Source: Aeromicrobium sp. Root344
Lineage (GTDB): Bacteria > Actinomycetota > Actinomycetes > Propionibacteriales > Nocardioidaceae
DNA length: 64,000 nt
Direction: 5' to 3'
Assembly: GCF_001425755.1 (NCBI RefSeq)
Contig: NZ_LMDH01000001.1
Location: forward strand, 1,642,031-1,706,030
Positions 43,650-54,225 of this stretch are shown in pieces (within the stretch, counting starts at the first letter, position 1; each line of letters starts with the position of its first letter). Both the position numbers and the translations under genes were made by a program. The notes below the pieces were generated by a model. It worked only from the letters and a program-made list of their open reading frames with translations. It was not told the origin of the DNA and made no database searches.

Positions 43650-45122
43650 ATGTCCGCCACGGAGAAGTCGTCGAAGAGTTCTGAGATCGGTCGCATCACC
43701 ACCGACATCCCGGCCCGGATGGACCGGTTGCCCTGGGCCAGGTGGCACTGGCTCATCGTCATCGGGCTCGGCACCGTGTGGATCCTCGACGGACTCGAGG
43801 TCACGATTGTCGGCAACCTCTCCGACGTGCTCAAGGACAAGGACAACGGCCTGGGGCTGACCAGCTCGGACGTCGGCCTGGCCGGCGCGGTCTATGTCGC
43901 GGGCGCATGCCTCGGCGCGTTGTTCTTCGGCCAGCTGACCGACCGTTTCGGCCGCAAGAAGCTGTTCATGCTGACCCTGCTGGTCTATCTGGCCGGCACG
44001 GTCCTCACGGCGTTCTCGATGAACCCGCTCTGGTACTTCGTCTGCCGCTTCGTCACCGGCACCGGCATCGGCGGCGAGTACGCCGCGATCAACTCCGCGA
44101 TCGACGAGCTCATCCCCGCGAAGTATCGCGGCCGCATCGACATCGCGATCAACGGCTCGTTCTGGGTCGGCGCGATGGCTGGTGCGCTGCTGACGATCCC
44201 GCTGACCGACCCCAACGTCGTCGACCAGGGCATCGGCTGGCGCTTCGCGTTCGGTCTCGGCGCGATCCTCGGCTTCGCCGTGCTGTGGGTGCGGCGCAAC
44301 GTGCCGGAGAGTCCGCGCTGGCTCTTCATCCACGGCCGCGAGGAGGATGGCGAGCGCATCGTCCAGGAGATCGAGCGCACCGTCGAGCAGGAGGACCGCC
44401 TCGAGCTCGAACCGGTCGACGAGACCATCACGATCCGCCAGCGGCGCACGATCCCGTTCACGACGATCGCGCACACGGTCTTCGCGCTCTATCCGCGCCG
44501 CACGATCCTCTGCCTGGCGCTGTTCGCCGGTCAGGCGTTCCTCTACAACGCGTTCTTCTTCACGTACGGCGACACGCTCTCGACGTTCCTCGACGTCAAG
44601 CAGACGGGTTGGTACGTCGCGGTGTTCGCGTTCAGCAACTTCGTCGGGGCCCTCGTCCTCGGACCGTTGTTCGACAAGGTCGGCCGGGTGCCGATGATCG
44701 CCGGGACGTACATCCTGTCGGGCGCCCTGCTCGCGGTCGCCGGCATGTCGCTCGGCAACCTGACGGCCACGACCCTCACGATCTTCGGCGCCGCGGTGTT
44801 CTTCATCGCGTCGGCCGGGGCCAGCGCGGCCTACCTGACCGCCAGCGAGGTGTTCCCCATGGAGACCCGCGCGCTGTGCATCGCGTTCTTCTACGCCGTC
44901 GGCACGGCGATCGGCGGCATCGCCGGTCCGCTGCTGTTCGGCCGACTGATCGACGATGCGACGGAGTCCAAGGACATCACGCAGATCGCGATCGGCTACT
45001 TCATCGGTGCGGGGCTGATGATCGGTGCCGGCATCGTCGCGATCTTTTTGGGCGTGAGGGCCGAGGGTGAGTCGCTCGAGAACATCGCCCGGCCTCTCAC
45101 CGCCGAGGACAGCCGGAGCTGA
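43650..45122 (+). CDS. MFS transporter, sugar-porter (SP) like
   Basis: This 490-residue permease has 12 helices. Sugar-porter-like features are GTVWILDGLEVTIVGNL at helix 1, FGQLTDRFGRKKLFM in loop 2-3, RFVTGTGIGGEYAAINSAID in helix 5-6, and SPRWLFIHGREEDGERI in the central loop, which matches PESPRWL. The resemblance is to proteobacterial and actinobacterial aromatic- or sugar-acid transporters, so a sugar, polyol or aromatic acid could be the substrate. It has no neighbouring catabolic genes. Confidence 0.88.
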   Translation: MSATEKSSKSSEIGRITTDIPARMDRLPWARWHWLIVIGLGTVWILDGLEVTIVGNLSDVLKDKDNGLGLTSSDVGLAGAVYVAGACLGALFFGQLTDRFGRKKLFMLTLLVYLAGTVLTAFSMNPLWYFVCRFVTGTGIGGEYAAINSAIDELIPAKYRGRIDIAINGSFWVGAMAGALLTIPLTDPNVVDQGIGWRFAFGLGAILGFAVLWVRRNVPESPRWLFIHGREEDGERIVQEIERTVEQEDRLELEPVDETITIRQRRTIPFTTIAHTVFALYPRRTILCLALFAGQAFLYNAFFFTYGDTLSTFLDVKQTGWYVAVFAFSNFVGALVLGPLFDKVGRVPMIAGTYILSGALLAVAGMSLGNLTATTLTIFGAAVFFIASAGASAAYLTASEVFPMETRALCIAFFYAVGTAIGGIAGPLLFGRLIDDATESKDITQIAIGYFIGAGLMIGAGIVAIFLGVRAEGESLENIARPLTAEDSRS

Positions 45123-45137
45123 CCTCGGCGGCGAGGC

Positions 45138-46502
45138 TCAGCCCTTGTAGGTGACGCAGGGAGCGACGCCGTCCATGACGCCCGTGCGGAACGCCTCGAC
45201 CCGGCCGTAGCCGGCGCCCTGACGGTCCACGTCTCCGTCGCCACGGAACACCAGCAGCGCCTTGATGCCCTCGTCGAGGTCGCCCGGCGAGAGACTGTAG
45301 GAGCTGGTCTTCGAGCGGTCCTGCAGGGCCACGCTGGCCGTGTAGGCGCCGGCGAAGCAGTCACCCTTGAGCGTCGAGTCCTTGGCGTCGGACTCGTCAC
45401 CGAGCCGCGCCAACGCAGCCAGCCCCCACTGAGTCGCCAGCAGCGTCGTGACCGCGTAGTCGCCGCCCTGCCGGTAGACCTCGGGCATCGTCGTCACGTT
45501 GTCGAAGCCGATGTAGTCCTCGGGCACGCAGTAGAACAGTGAGAAGTCGGATGTCGACTCCCCGTTGCAGGTCGGCGCCTTGGCCGGGTCGAACGGCTCG
45601 TAGCCCTTCAGCGGGGTCCACGCCTTGCCGTCCGAGATCTTCGGGAAGACCTGGGTCCAGTAGTCCTCGATGTCGTACGGCACCTTGTTGACGATCTCGC
45701 CGTACGGCGCGTTGCCGCCGCTGGCCGCGTCCGCCTCGCTGGTGAACGGCAGCTCGAGCACGACGGGAGTGCCGTCCTCGTACGACTTGCACTTCTTGGG
45801 CCCGCTGTCGAAGCCGTCCTGGAACGCGGTGACGCGGTCGAAGCCGCTGCCGTGCGCCGAGGCGTCGGTGGCACTGGTGCCGGGGGTGTCCCGCAGGTCG
45901 AGGAAACCGGCGAGTGCGTTGTCCAGGTCCGCAGCGGTGACCGTGAACTCCTTGGTCTTCTGGGCGTGCTTGGAGAAGGCGCCGGCGAAGCAGTCCGCCT
46001 GCAGCTCCGACGAGACGGTCAGCTTGTTGGCGCTGAAGAACCCGGACCGCTGCTGCACCGCGTGACCCCACTCGTGGGCGAGGATCACGGGGATGACGAA
46101 GTCGCCGTACTTCTTCTGCAGGTCGGGCAACAGCTCCTTGGCATCCCAGGCGACCGAGTCGTCGAGCTTGCAGTAGAACGCATTGCCCTGGACGTCGGAG
46201 TAGCTGTTGGCGCACTCGGGGCCGGCGGTCGAGTCGGGCGTCGAGGCGAACAGCCCGCCCTTGACCGGCTTGTACTTCTTGCCATAGAGCTTGGGGTACT
46301 CGTCGGCCCAGTACGCCTGGAGGTCGGCGATCGACTGGATGGCGAGCTTGTTGACCGGTGCGGACGCGTCGCCGTCGATCTTGACCTTGCTGACGTCGGG
46401 CTTGGTGGCCTTGGGCTCGTCCTGGTCGGACGAACCGCCACCGCCGCCGCAGGCCGCGACCAGCGCGATGGTCGTGACAGCGGTCCACAATCTCAGGTTC
46501 AT
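45138..46502 (-). CDS. lipoprotein with tandem metallopeptidase domains, second one degenerate
   Basis: This 454-residue lipoprotein begins with the signal NLRLWTAVTTIALVAAC, whose lipobox ends in VAAC, followed by a Gly/Ser linker. It has two tandem copies of a neutral zinc metallopeptidase-like domain. The first (about 55-250) has HEWGH at 143-147 and ELQADCFAGAF. The second (about 250-454) aligns with it but has TQWGLAALAR where HEWGHAVQQR is expected and TLKGDCFAGAY in place of ELQAD. Only the first can bind zinc. It may process an extracellular substrate, with the second copy binding or regulating. Confidence 0.85.
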   Translation of the reverse strand: MNLRLWTAVTTIALVAACGGGGGSSDQDEPKATKPDVSKVKIDGDASAPVNKLAIQSIADLQAYWADEYPKLYGKKYKPVKGGLFASTPDSTAGPECANSYSDVQGNAFYCKLDDSVAWDAKELLPDLQKKYGDFVIPVILAHEWGHAVQQRSGFFSANKLTVSSELQADCFAGAFSKHAQKTKEFTVTAADLDNALAGFLDLRDTPGTSATDASAHGSGFDRVTAFQDGFDSGPKKCKSYEDGTPVVLELPFTSEADAASGGNAPYGEIVNKVPYDIEDYWTQVFPKISDGKAWTPLKGYEPFDPAKAPTCNGESTSDFSLFYCVPEDYIGFDNVTTMPEVYRQGGDYAVTTLLATQWGLAALARLGDESDAKDSTLKGDCFAGAYTASVALQDRSKTSSYSLSPGDLDEGIKALLVFRGDGDVDRQGAGYGRVEAFRTGVMDGVAPCVTYKG

Positions 46503-46566
46503 GCCCGAAACCTAGCGATCCCGCCCCCGGCCGGTACGTGGTTTCGGGAAATGTGATGAAGCCGGT

Positions 46567-47052
46567 TCAGTTCTCGCCGTACTCCGGCTCGCCGACGTCG
46601 GACTCGTGGCCGTACGTGCGCTGCATCGCGGCATTGAGTGCCGACACCATGTGGGCGATCACGACGGCGACGTAGTCGTTGACCTGTCCGCGGGCCTGGG
46701 CGGTCGGCTCGGGCTCCAGGTCGGACGCCGAGAGCTCGAGAACCCGGTCGCTGCCGACGCGGGTCAGCAGCACGGCGGGCTCGTTGGACTCCTTGGCGAC
46801 CCACACCGCGACGCGGGTCTCGACCGCGGCCTCGGGCACGTCCCGCGAGCGGGCGAGCACGTGCGTCGTGATGACGCCCGAGGGCGGGGCCTGATAACCC
46901 GGAGGCGGGGAGACGGCGTGGACCCCGTGGCTGTCGACCTCGATCTCGGCGAGGTGCGCGATGTCGCGGGAGATCTGCCTGGATGCGGTCTCGGTGACGA
47001 GCTCGTGGGCCGTGCGGGCCCAGGCGTCGCTGCGGTCGTCGGCCTCGCTCAT
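46567..47052 (-). CDS. actinobacterial protein of unknown function
   Basis: This 161-residue soluble protein has no signal peptide or helix-turn-helix. It includes SPPPGYQAPPSGVITTHVLA and QVNDYVAVVIAHMVSALNAA. The C-terminus is acidic. It stands divergent from the dnaK operon and ends 65 bases from the lipoprotein gene. I cannot assign a role. The intergenic space with dnaK (147 bases) contains the heat-shock control region. Confidence 0.65.
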   Translation of the reverse strand: MSEADDRSDAWARTAHELVTETASRQISRDIAHLAEIEVDSHGVHAVSPPPGYQAPPSGVITTHVLARSRDVPEAAVETRVAVWVAKESNEPAVLLTRVGSDRVLELSASDLEPEPTAQARGQVNDYVAVVIAHMVSALNAAMQRTYGHESDVGEPEYGEN

Positions 47053-47098
47053 GCGGTCACAGTAGACCCACGGTGGGCCAAATCTCTTGCCCGGACCC

Positions 47099-47124
47099 GG
47101 AATGATTCGGGTTGGGTCAAAGTT
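47099..47124 (+). promoter_or_regulatory. candidate SigR/SigH-type promoter of dnaK
   Basis: GGAAT (47099-47103), N18, then GTT (47122-47124) matches the GGAAT-N18-GTT consensus of the actinobacterial disulfide/heat stress sigma factor SigR/SigH. It lies 76 bases before the dnaK ATG. This was found by eye; transcription start data would be needed to confirm it. Confidence 0.6.
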
Positions 47125-47142
47125 GATAACATCAGACTCAAG
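47122..47142. promoter_or_regulatory. HAIR-like HspR operator before dnaK
   Basis: The HspR site HAIR is CTTGAGT-N7-ACTCAAG. Here the right half ACTCAAG (47136-47142) is perfect and the left half GTTGATA matches four of seven positions, with correct spacing (TTGA-N11-TCAA). It begins exactly at the GTT of the candidate promoter, so HspR would cover the -10. The hspR gene is the last gene of the operon, giving a feedback loop. Confidence 0.75.
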
Positions 47143-47163
47143 TCAGTTGACACACATTCTTGA

Positions 47164-49673
<2,510 letters not shown>

Positions 49674-49690
49674 CCGGAGAGGAGGACGGG

Positions 49691-50815
49691 ATGGCAGCCA
49701 GTGACTGGGCGACCAAGGACTTCTACAAGGTCCTCGGCGTCAAGAAGGATGCGTCGCAGGACGACATCAAGAAGGCCTATCGCAAGCTCGCGCGCGACAA
49801 CCATCCCGACTCCAACCCGGGCAACAAGGCGGCCGAGGAGCGGTTCAAGGAGGTCTCCGAGGCCTACGCCGTGCTCTCGTCCAAGGACAAGCGCAAGGAG
49901 TACGACGAGCAGCGCACGCTGTTCGGGCAGTTCCGTGGCGGCAACGCCGGGTTCCGTCCTCCGGGCGGGCCCGGCCAGCCCGACTTCGATGTCAGTGACC
50001 TCTTCGGCGGGTTGTTCGGCGGCCGCGCCCGTGGGCGTCAGCGCCAGCCGCAGCCGCGCAAGGGCGACGACCTCGAGACCGAGGCGACGATCACGTTCGA
50101 GCAGGCCGTCGAGGGTGCGACCCTGCCCTTGCGGATGACGAGTGACGAGCCGTGCACCAACTGCCACGGCACCGGCGCCAAGCCCGGCACCGTGCCCAAG
50201 GTCTGCTCCACGTGCCAGGGCAGCGGCATGGTGACCGGCACGGCCGGCGGGCTGTTCGCGATGACCGAGCCGTGCGACCAGTGCCGGGGCCGGGGGCTCA
50301 TCGTCGAGCACCCGTGCGACGTGTGCCGCGGCTCGGGCCGGGCGCCCTCGAGCCGCACCCTCAACGTCAAGGTGCCGGCCGGCGTCAAGGACGGTCAGCG
50401 CATCCGGCTCAAGGGCAAGGGCGGCAAGGGTGACGCCGGCGGCCCCGCCGGCGACCTGTTCCTGGTGGTCCACGTCGAGCCGCACAAGCTGTTCGGCCGC
50501 AAGGGCGACCACTTGACGATCACGGTGCCGGTGGCGTTCGACGAGGCCGCCCTCGGCGCGCAGATCCAGGTGCCGACACTCGACGGGCCGCCCGTACGCA
50601 TCAAGATCCCGGCCGGCACGCCCAACGGGCGTACGTTCCGGGCCACCGGCAAGGGCGCCATGAAGAAGGCCGGTGGACGCGGCGACCTGCTCGTCACGGT
50701 CGAGGTACAGGTACCGACCGAGCTTCCCGACGAGGCCAAGGCCGCGATCGAGACGTTGCGAGACCTGCGCGGAGCATCCACGCCCCGCGATGGATTGTTC
50801 GAGGCGGTGACCTGA
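49691..50815 (+). CDS. dnaJ: co-chaperone DnaJ (Hsp40)
   Basis: This 374-residue co-chaperone stimulates DnaK ATPase activity. The J domain is at residues 10-75 with HPD in DNHPDSN. A glycine-rich region follows, then four zinc CxxCxGxG motifs ([32 protein letters not shown]), and the C-terminal substrate domain. It starts 17 bases after grpE and its stop overlaps the hspR ATG by one base. Confidence 0.97.
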   Translation: MAASDWATKDFYKVLGVKKDASQDDIKKAYRKLARDNHPDSNPGNKAAEERFKEVSEAYAVLSSKDKRKEYDEQRTLFGQFRGGNAGFRPPGGPGQPDFDVSDLFGGLFGGRARGRQRQPQPRKGDDLETEATITFEQAVEGATLPLRMTSDEPCTNCHGTGAKPGTVPKVCSTCQGSGMVTGTAGGLFAMTEPCDQCRGRGLIVEHPCDVCRGSGRAPSSRTLNVKVPAGVKDGQRIRLKGKGGKGDAGGPAGDLFLVVHVEPHKLFGRKGDHLTITVPVAFDEAALGAQIQVPTLDGPPVRIKIPAGTPNGRTFRATGKGAMKKAGGRGDLLVTVEVQVPTELPDEAKAAIETLRDLRGASTPRDGLFEAVT

Positions 50816-51198
50816 TGAGCTCCACTCCGTTCAGCCCTCCGGGGCCCGAGGCCAAGGTCTTCGTGATCAGCGTGGCGGCCGAGCTGTCCGGGCTGCATCC
50901 GCAGACCCTGCGCACCTACGACCGCCTCGGCCTGGTCGAGGCCGGCCGCACCGGCGGTGGCGGCCGGCGCTACTCGCTCCGTGACATCGAGCTGCTGCGC
51001 ACCGTGGCCCGGCTCACCGCCGAGGGGCTCGGGCTCGAGGGCGTCAAGCGCGTCATCGAGCTGGAGAACCAGGTGCTGGCCCTGCAGGAGAAGGTCGCCG
51101 AGCTGCAGGCCGCGCTCGCCCAGACCAAGCTCCCGCAGAACCTGCCCGCGCTGATCGCCGACCAGCACGTCGTGATCTGGCACCAGAAGCGCCGCTGA
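50815..51198 (+). CDS. hspR: MerR-family heat-shock repressor HspR
   Basis: HspR represses the dnaK operon in actinobacteria by binding HAIR sites, with DnaK as corepressor. The 127-residue protein has the MerR helix-turn-helix near residues 17-60 (ISVAAELSGLHPQTLRTYDR, then GGGGRRYSLRDIELL) and a coiled coil (ENQVLALQEKVAELQAAL). It is the last gene of the operon, and a HAIR-like site is present before dnaK, which completes the autoregulatory loop. Confidence 0.96.
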   Translation: MSSTPFSPPGPEAKVFVISVAAELSGLHPQTLRTYDRLGLVEAGRTGGGGRRYSLRDIELLRTVARLTAEGLGLEGVKRVIELENQVLALQEKVAELQAALAQTKLPQNLPALIADQHVVIWHQKRR

Positions 51199-51315
51199 GC
51201 TCACGATCGGGACAGGCGTTCACCACTTCCTCGGTTGTGCCTCCGCGGCCCCGCTCAGTCTGCCAAACTGCTGGTACGACGCCCGCCACGGGCATCGACT
51301 TGCCCCGAGGGTCCT

Positions 51316-52962
51316 ATGTCCAGCCTCACGCCTGCTCGTCGTCCGCGACGCACGATGGCGCGTCTCGCCGTGCTCAGCGCGACGACGCTGTACCTCGCGA
51401 TCGCCCCGGGTCCGGCCTCGGCTGATCCGTTCCCCAACATCGTCACCGGAACGGCGGGCGCCGACGTCATCGAGGGGACGGACATCTCGGACATCGTCTG
51501 GGCTCATGAGGGCGATGACATCGTCAGGGGGCACGGCAGCTACGACGGCTTGCACGGCATGGCCGGCGACGACACGCTCTTCGGCAACGAGGGTGATGAC
51601 AGTCTCAGCGGTGACGACGGCAACGACACGCTCTGGGGCGACATCGGTGACGACCACCTCGACGGGGGTCCCGGCGCGGACGTCCTGAACGGGGGCGACG
51701 GCGACGACTTCGTGCAAGGTCGCGAAGGAGTCGACCGACTCGACGGCGGTGCAGGCAACGACGAGCTGGACGGCCGCGAGGACGACGACGTGATCTACGG
51801 CCGTGACGGCAACGACCTGCTGAGCGACGGCGTGTTGATGGTCGGTGGTGAAGGGAACGACACGCTCGCCGGTGGCTCCGGACACAGCCGGATGGAAGGC
51901 GGACCGGGCAACGACGTCCTCAGGACCGGGGTCGGCAACGACGTCCTGGATGGTGGCACCGGCAACGACGTGCTGTGCCGGGGCGCCGAAGGTGGAGCCA
52001 CGCTGATCGGCGGACCGGGCAACGACATCGCCTGCGCCGAGCCGGACGAGGCGAACCTGGCCCCCAACACGCGCACGGTCGTCGAGACGACCGGCAACGA
52101 CCAGGTGCTGGACGACGAGCACGAGCAGAGCGTTCCGACGAAGTACTCGCTGACGGCGGCCACGGCCGAGAACCCGTCGTGGATCACCGCGACCATCGAC
52201 CCCGACACCGGCGCGATCGCCGTGGACGTCGGCGACTACAACGCGATCCAGATGACCGACAACGTCGGTGTCGGCGACGGCATGACGCCGCCGACGGAGC
52301 TCGGGCCGGCCCCGTTCGCCGAGGCCGGGTTCGGCTACATCGCCCGCCGCTCCGACCCGGTCCTCGGCACGGTCGAGACCACGAGCTGGCTGTACGTCGT
52401 GGTGGACCGCCCGACACCCCTCGACGTCGACGTCCCGCCGACTGTCGACGGCACCGAGAAGGCCGGCCAGGTGCTGGTCGCCACGACGCCGCAGTTCGGT
52501 CCGGCGGCGCAGGACGTGGACTACCAGTGGCTTCGTGGATCCACGCCGATCGCCGGTGCGACCGCTTCCAGCTACCGACTCGGTGCAGCCGACGTCGGCT
52601 CGACCGTCGCCGTGCGGACCATCGGTCGACGCGACTCGTACATCGCGCGTTCCGTGCGCTCCGACGCCTCCGCGACGATCGCCAAGGCGACGTCGACGGT
52701 GAGGACCACCGCGACGGCCCTCGGAGGGCGCCGGACCAGGATCGGGGTCGTCGTCACAGCGCCGGGGCTCACCCCGACCGGCCGCATCACCGTCCGGCGC
52801 GGTTCGAAGATCGTCGCCACCGGTCGTGCGCTCTCGTCTGGTCGCGTGACCCTGACCCTCTCGCGGCAGGCGACGGGCCGGACGCGCTACACCGTGACCT
52901 ATTCGGGCTCGAGTGCCGTGGGCGGCCGTACCGTTCACACCGCCTATCTCCGCATCCGCTAG
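51316..52962 (+). CDS. secreted protein with RTX calcium-binding repeats
   Basis: This 548-residue protein has a long N-terminal signal peptide (residues 1-40, RTMARLAVLSATTLYLAIAP, cleavage after GPASA). Residues about 45-240 hold RTX-type nonapeptide repeats: GGDGDDFVQG, GGAGNDELDG, GGPGNDVLRTG, GGTGNDVLC, each capable of calcium-bound beta-roll formation. The C-terminal half has Ig-like domains (VDYQWLRGSTPIAGATASSY near 400, then VSYSGSSAVGGR-like segments). Type I secretion genes are absent, so Sec-dependent export is likely. Function may be adhesion or calcium-dependent surface assembly. Confidence 0.88.
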   Translation: MSSLTPARRPRRTMARLAVLSATTLYLAIAPGPASADPFPNIVTGTAGADVIEGTDISDIVWAHEGDDIVRGHGSYDGLHGMAGDDTLFGNEGDDSLSGDDGNDTLWGDIGDDHLDGGPGADVLNGGDGDDFVQGREGVDRLDGGAGNDELDGREDDDVIYGRDGNDLLSDGVLMVGGEGNDTLAGGSGHSRMEGGPGNDVLRTGVGNDVLDGGTGNDVLCRGAEGGATLIGGPGNDIACAEPDEANLAPNTRTVVETTGNDQVLDDEHEQSVPTKYSLTAATAENPSWITATIDPDTGAIAVDVGDYNAIQMTDNVGVGDGMTPPTELGPAPFAEAGFGYIARRSDPVLGTVETTSWLYVVVDRPTPLDVDVPPTVDGTEKAGQVLVATTPQFGPAAQDVDYQWLRGSTPIAGATASSYRLGAADVGSTVAVRTIGRRDSYIARSVRSDASATIAKATSTVRTTATALGGRRTRIGVVVTAPGLTPTGRITVRRGSKIVATGRALSSGRVTLTLSRQATGRTRYTVTYSGSSAVGGRTVHTAYLRIR

Positions 52963-53042
52963 CGCTCCGGCGGCGCCCTGCCGGTGATCGGGGCCCCCCG
53001 GTTAATCTGGCACGACGTGTTCGGGTGGGACGACGATCGGGG

Positions 53043-53573
53043 ATGCATGTGAGTCAGGTGCGCGTACGACTGGGAGTGGCGGCTGCGGCGGCGATCTTGC
53101 TGGCGGGCTGCGGCGGGGGATCGGACGAGCCGTCTGACCCGTCGACGAAGGCTCCGCCGTCATCGGCGCCGGCGACCACGAGCGACGCCCCGGCGGAGCC
53201 CACCACGAGCGGCACGTTCAGCGTCAGCGGCTCGGTGGAGGGGCAGGGCGACCTGTCCGAGATCGTCTGCGTGCCGATCGAGGGCGGCATCCAGGTGACG
53301 GCGAAGTTCGCGGCCTCGGGCAAGACCGGCTCGTTGACTGTGCTCTCCGGGCCGGCCCCCAGCGACCACGAGCGGGGCGACTCGTTCACGGTCAAGGGCG
53401 ACAAGATCTTGATGTTCACGAGGATCTCGGCGGACAGCCTGCCGTACGCCATCAAGGACGACGGGTCGAAGGTCACCGGATCGGTCACGCTCGCCGAGAT
53501 GGGCGACATCGCCAAGCCGCTCGGCGACCGCAAGCAGGTCACGCTCACGGTCGACATCGACTGCGGGACGTAG
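53043..53573 (+). CDS. putative lipoprotein, unknown
   Basis: This 176-residue protein has an N-terminal signal with the lipobox LLAGC near residues 17-21, then a Ser/Thr/Pro/Ala-rich linker (about 22-55) and a beta-rich domain of unknown family with two cysteines (IVCVPIEGG and DIDCGT) that could form a disulfide. The start is ATG 53043, or GTG 53049. It is convergent with the next GNAT gene with only a few bases between stops. Confidence 0.75.
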   Translation: MHVSQVRVRLGVAAAAAILLAGCGGGSDEPSDPSTKAPPSSAPATTSDAPAEPTTSGTFSVSGSVEGQGDLSEIVCVPIEGGIQVTAKFAASGKTGSLTVLSGPAPSDHERGDSFTVKGDKILMFTRISADSLPYAIKDDGSKVTGSVTLAEMGDIAKPLGDRKQVTLTVDIDCGT

Positions 53574-53577
53574 CGGA

Positions 53578-54225
53578 TCAGCGTTCGTCGAACGGGGTCA
53601 TCGGCGGATGGATGTGGGTCAGGTCCGCGGCGCGGTGCGCCCAGGTGTCGGCGTTGCGGAGCCGCTCGCCCATCGCCGTGCGTTGACCGTCGGCCCACAG
53701 CCGTGACCCGTGGCGCGCGACGCTGAGCGTGCCGGCGGCAACGAGCATGGCGGTGGCGATGTTGCGTCGGCGCCAGGTCGGAGCGACGTAGATCTGGTCG
53801 ATCTCGCCGGTGTTGGGGTACCACCGCAGGGCGCCGAGCTGCTCCTCGCTCGCGGCGCCCAGCTCGCGCAGTCGTGCACGGTCGACCAAGGCGCCGGGCG
53901 GCACGTCGTAGCCCGTGAAGGCGATGACGGTCGCGGTCGGCGGTGTGGCGGTCGGGTCGGGGAGATCGGCGAACCACAAGGGCGGCGCCTTGGGCGCGAC
54001 GTCGGCGGACACGGCGAGCTCGGCCACCTGCCCGCCGGCGTAGCGAGCCACGCACATCACGTGCGGGTCGAGCGCCTCGGACGCCTGTGGTTCGGGCAGC
54101 TCGACGAGCACACCGTCACCGTGCTCGGCCGTCGCCGGCATGACTGCCAGCCAGGCGGGGGTGCCGTCGCCGTTGAGCGCGAGGCACCGCCACCAGCCTT
54201 CGAGCCCCTCAGTCGGTAGGGGCAT
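53578..54225 (-). CDS. GNAT-like acetyltransferase
   Basis: This 215-residue protein has an N-terminal domain of unknown role and a C-terminal GNAT-like half. The acetyl-CoA site is visible as IDQIYVAPTWRRRNIATAML, which is the V-x-P-x-x-R-R-x-x-I/G-A form. The substrate is unknown. Its start overlaps the end of the LPXTG surface-protein gene by 17 bases on the same strand, so the two may be cotranscribed. Confidence 0.75.
   Translation of the reverse strand: MPLPTEGLEGWWRCLALNGDGTPAWLAVMPATAEHGDGVLVELPEPQASEALDPHVMCVARYAGGQVAELAVSADVAPKAPPLWFADLPDPTATPPTATVIAFTGYDVPPGALVDRARLRELGAASEEQLGALRWYPNTGEIDQIYVAPTWRRRNIATAMLVAAGTLSVARHGSRLWADGQRTAMGERLRNADTWAHRAADLTHIHPPMTPFDER

Noticed and set aside
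47147..47152. TTGACA downstream of the HAIR site as a housekeeping -35 of dnaK
   Set aside because: No acceptable -10 is found at 16-18 bases, and the SigR/SigH-like elements upstream fit better.
51440..52040. Repeated GGC-GAC-rich DNA considered as a CRISPR or satellite array
   Set aside because: The repetition follows the nonapeptide period of RTX protein repeats and is in frame; spacers of a CRISPR array are absent.
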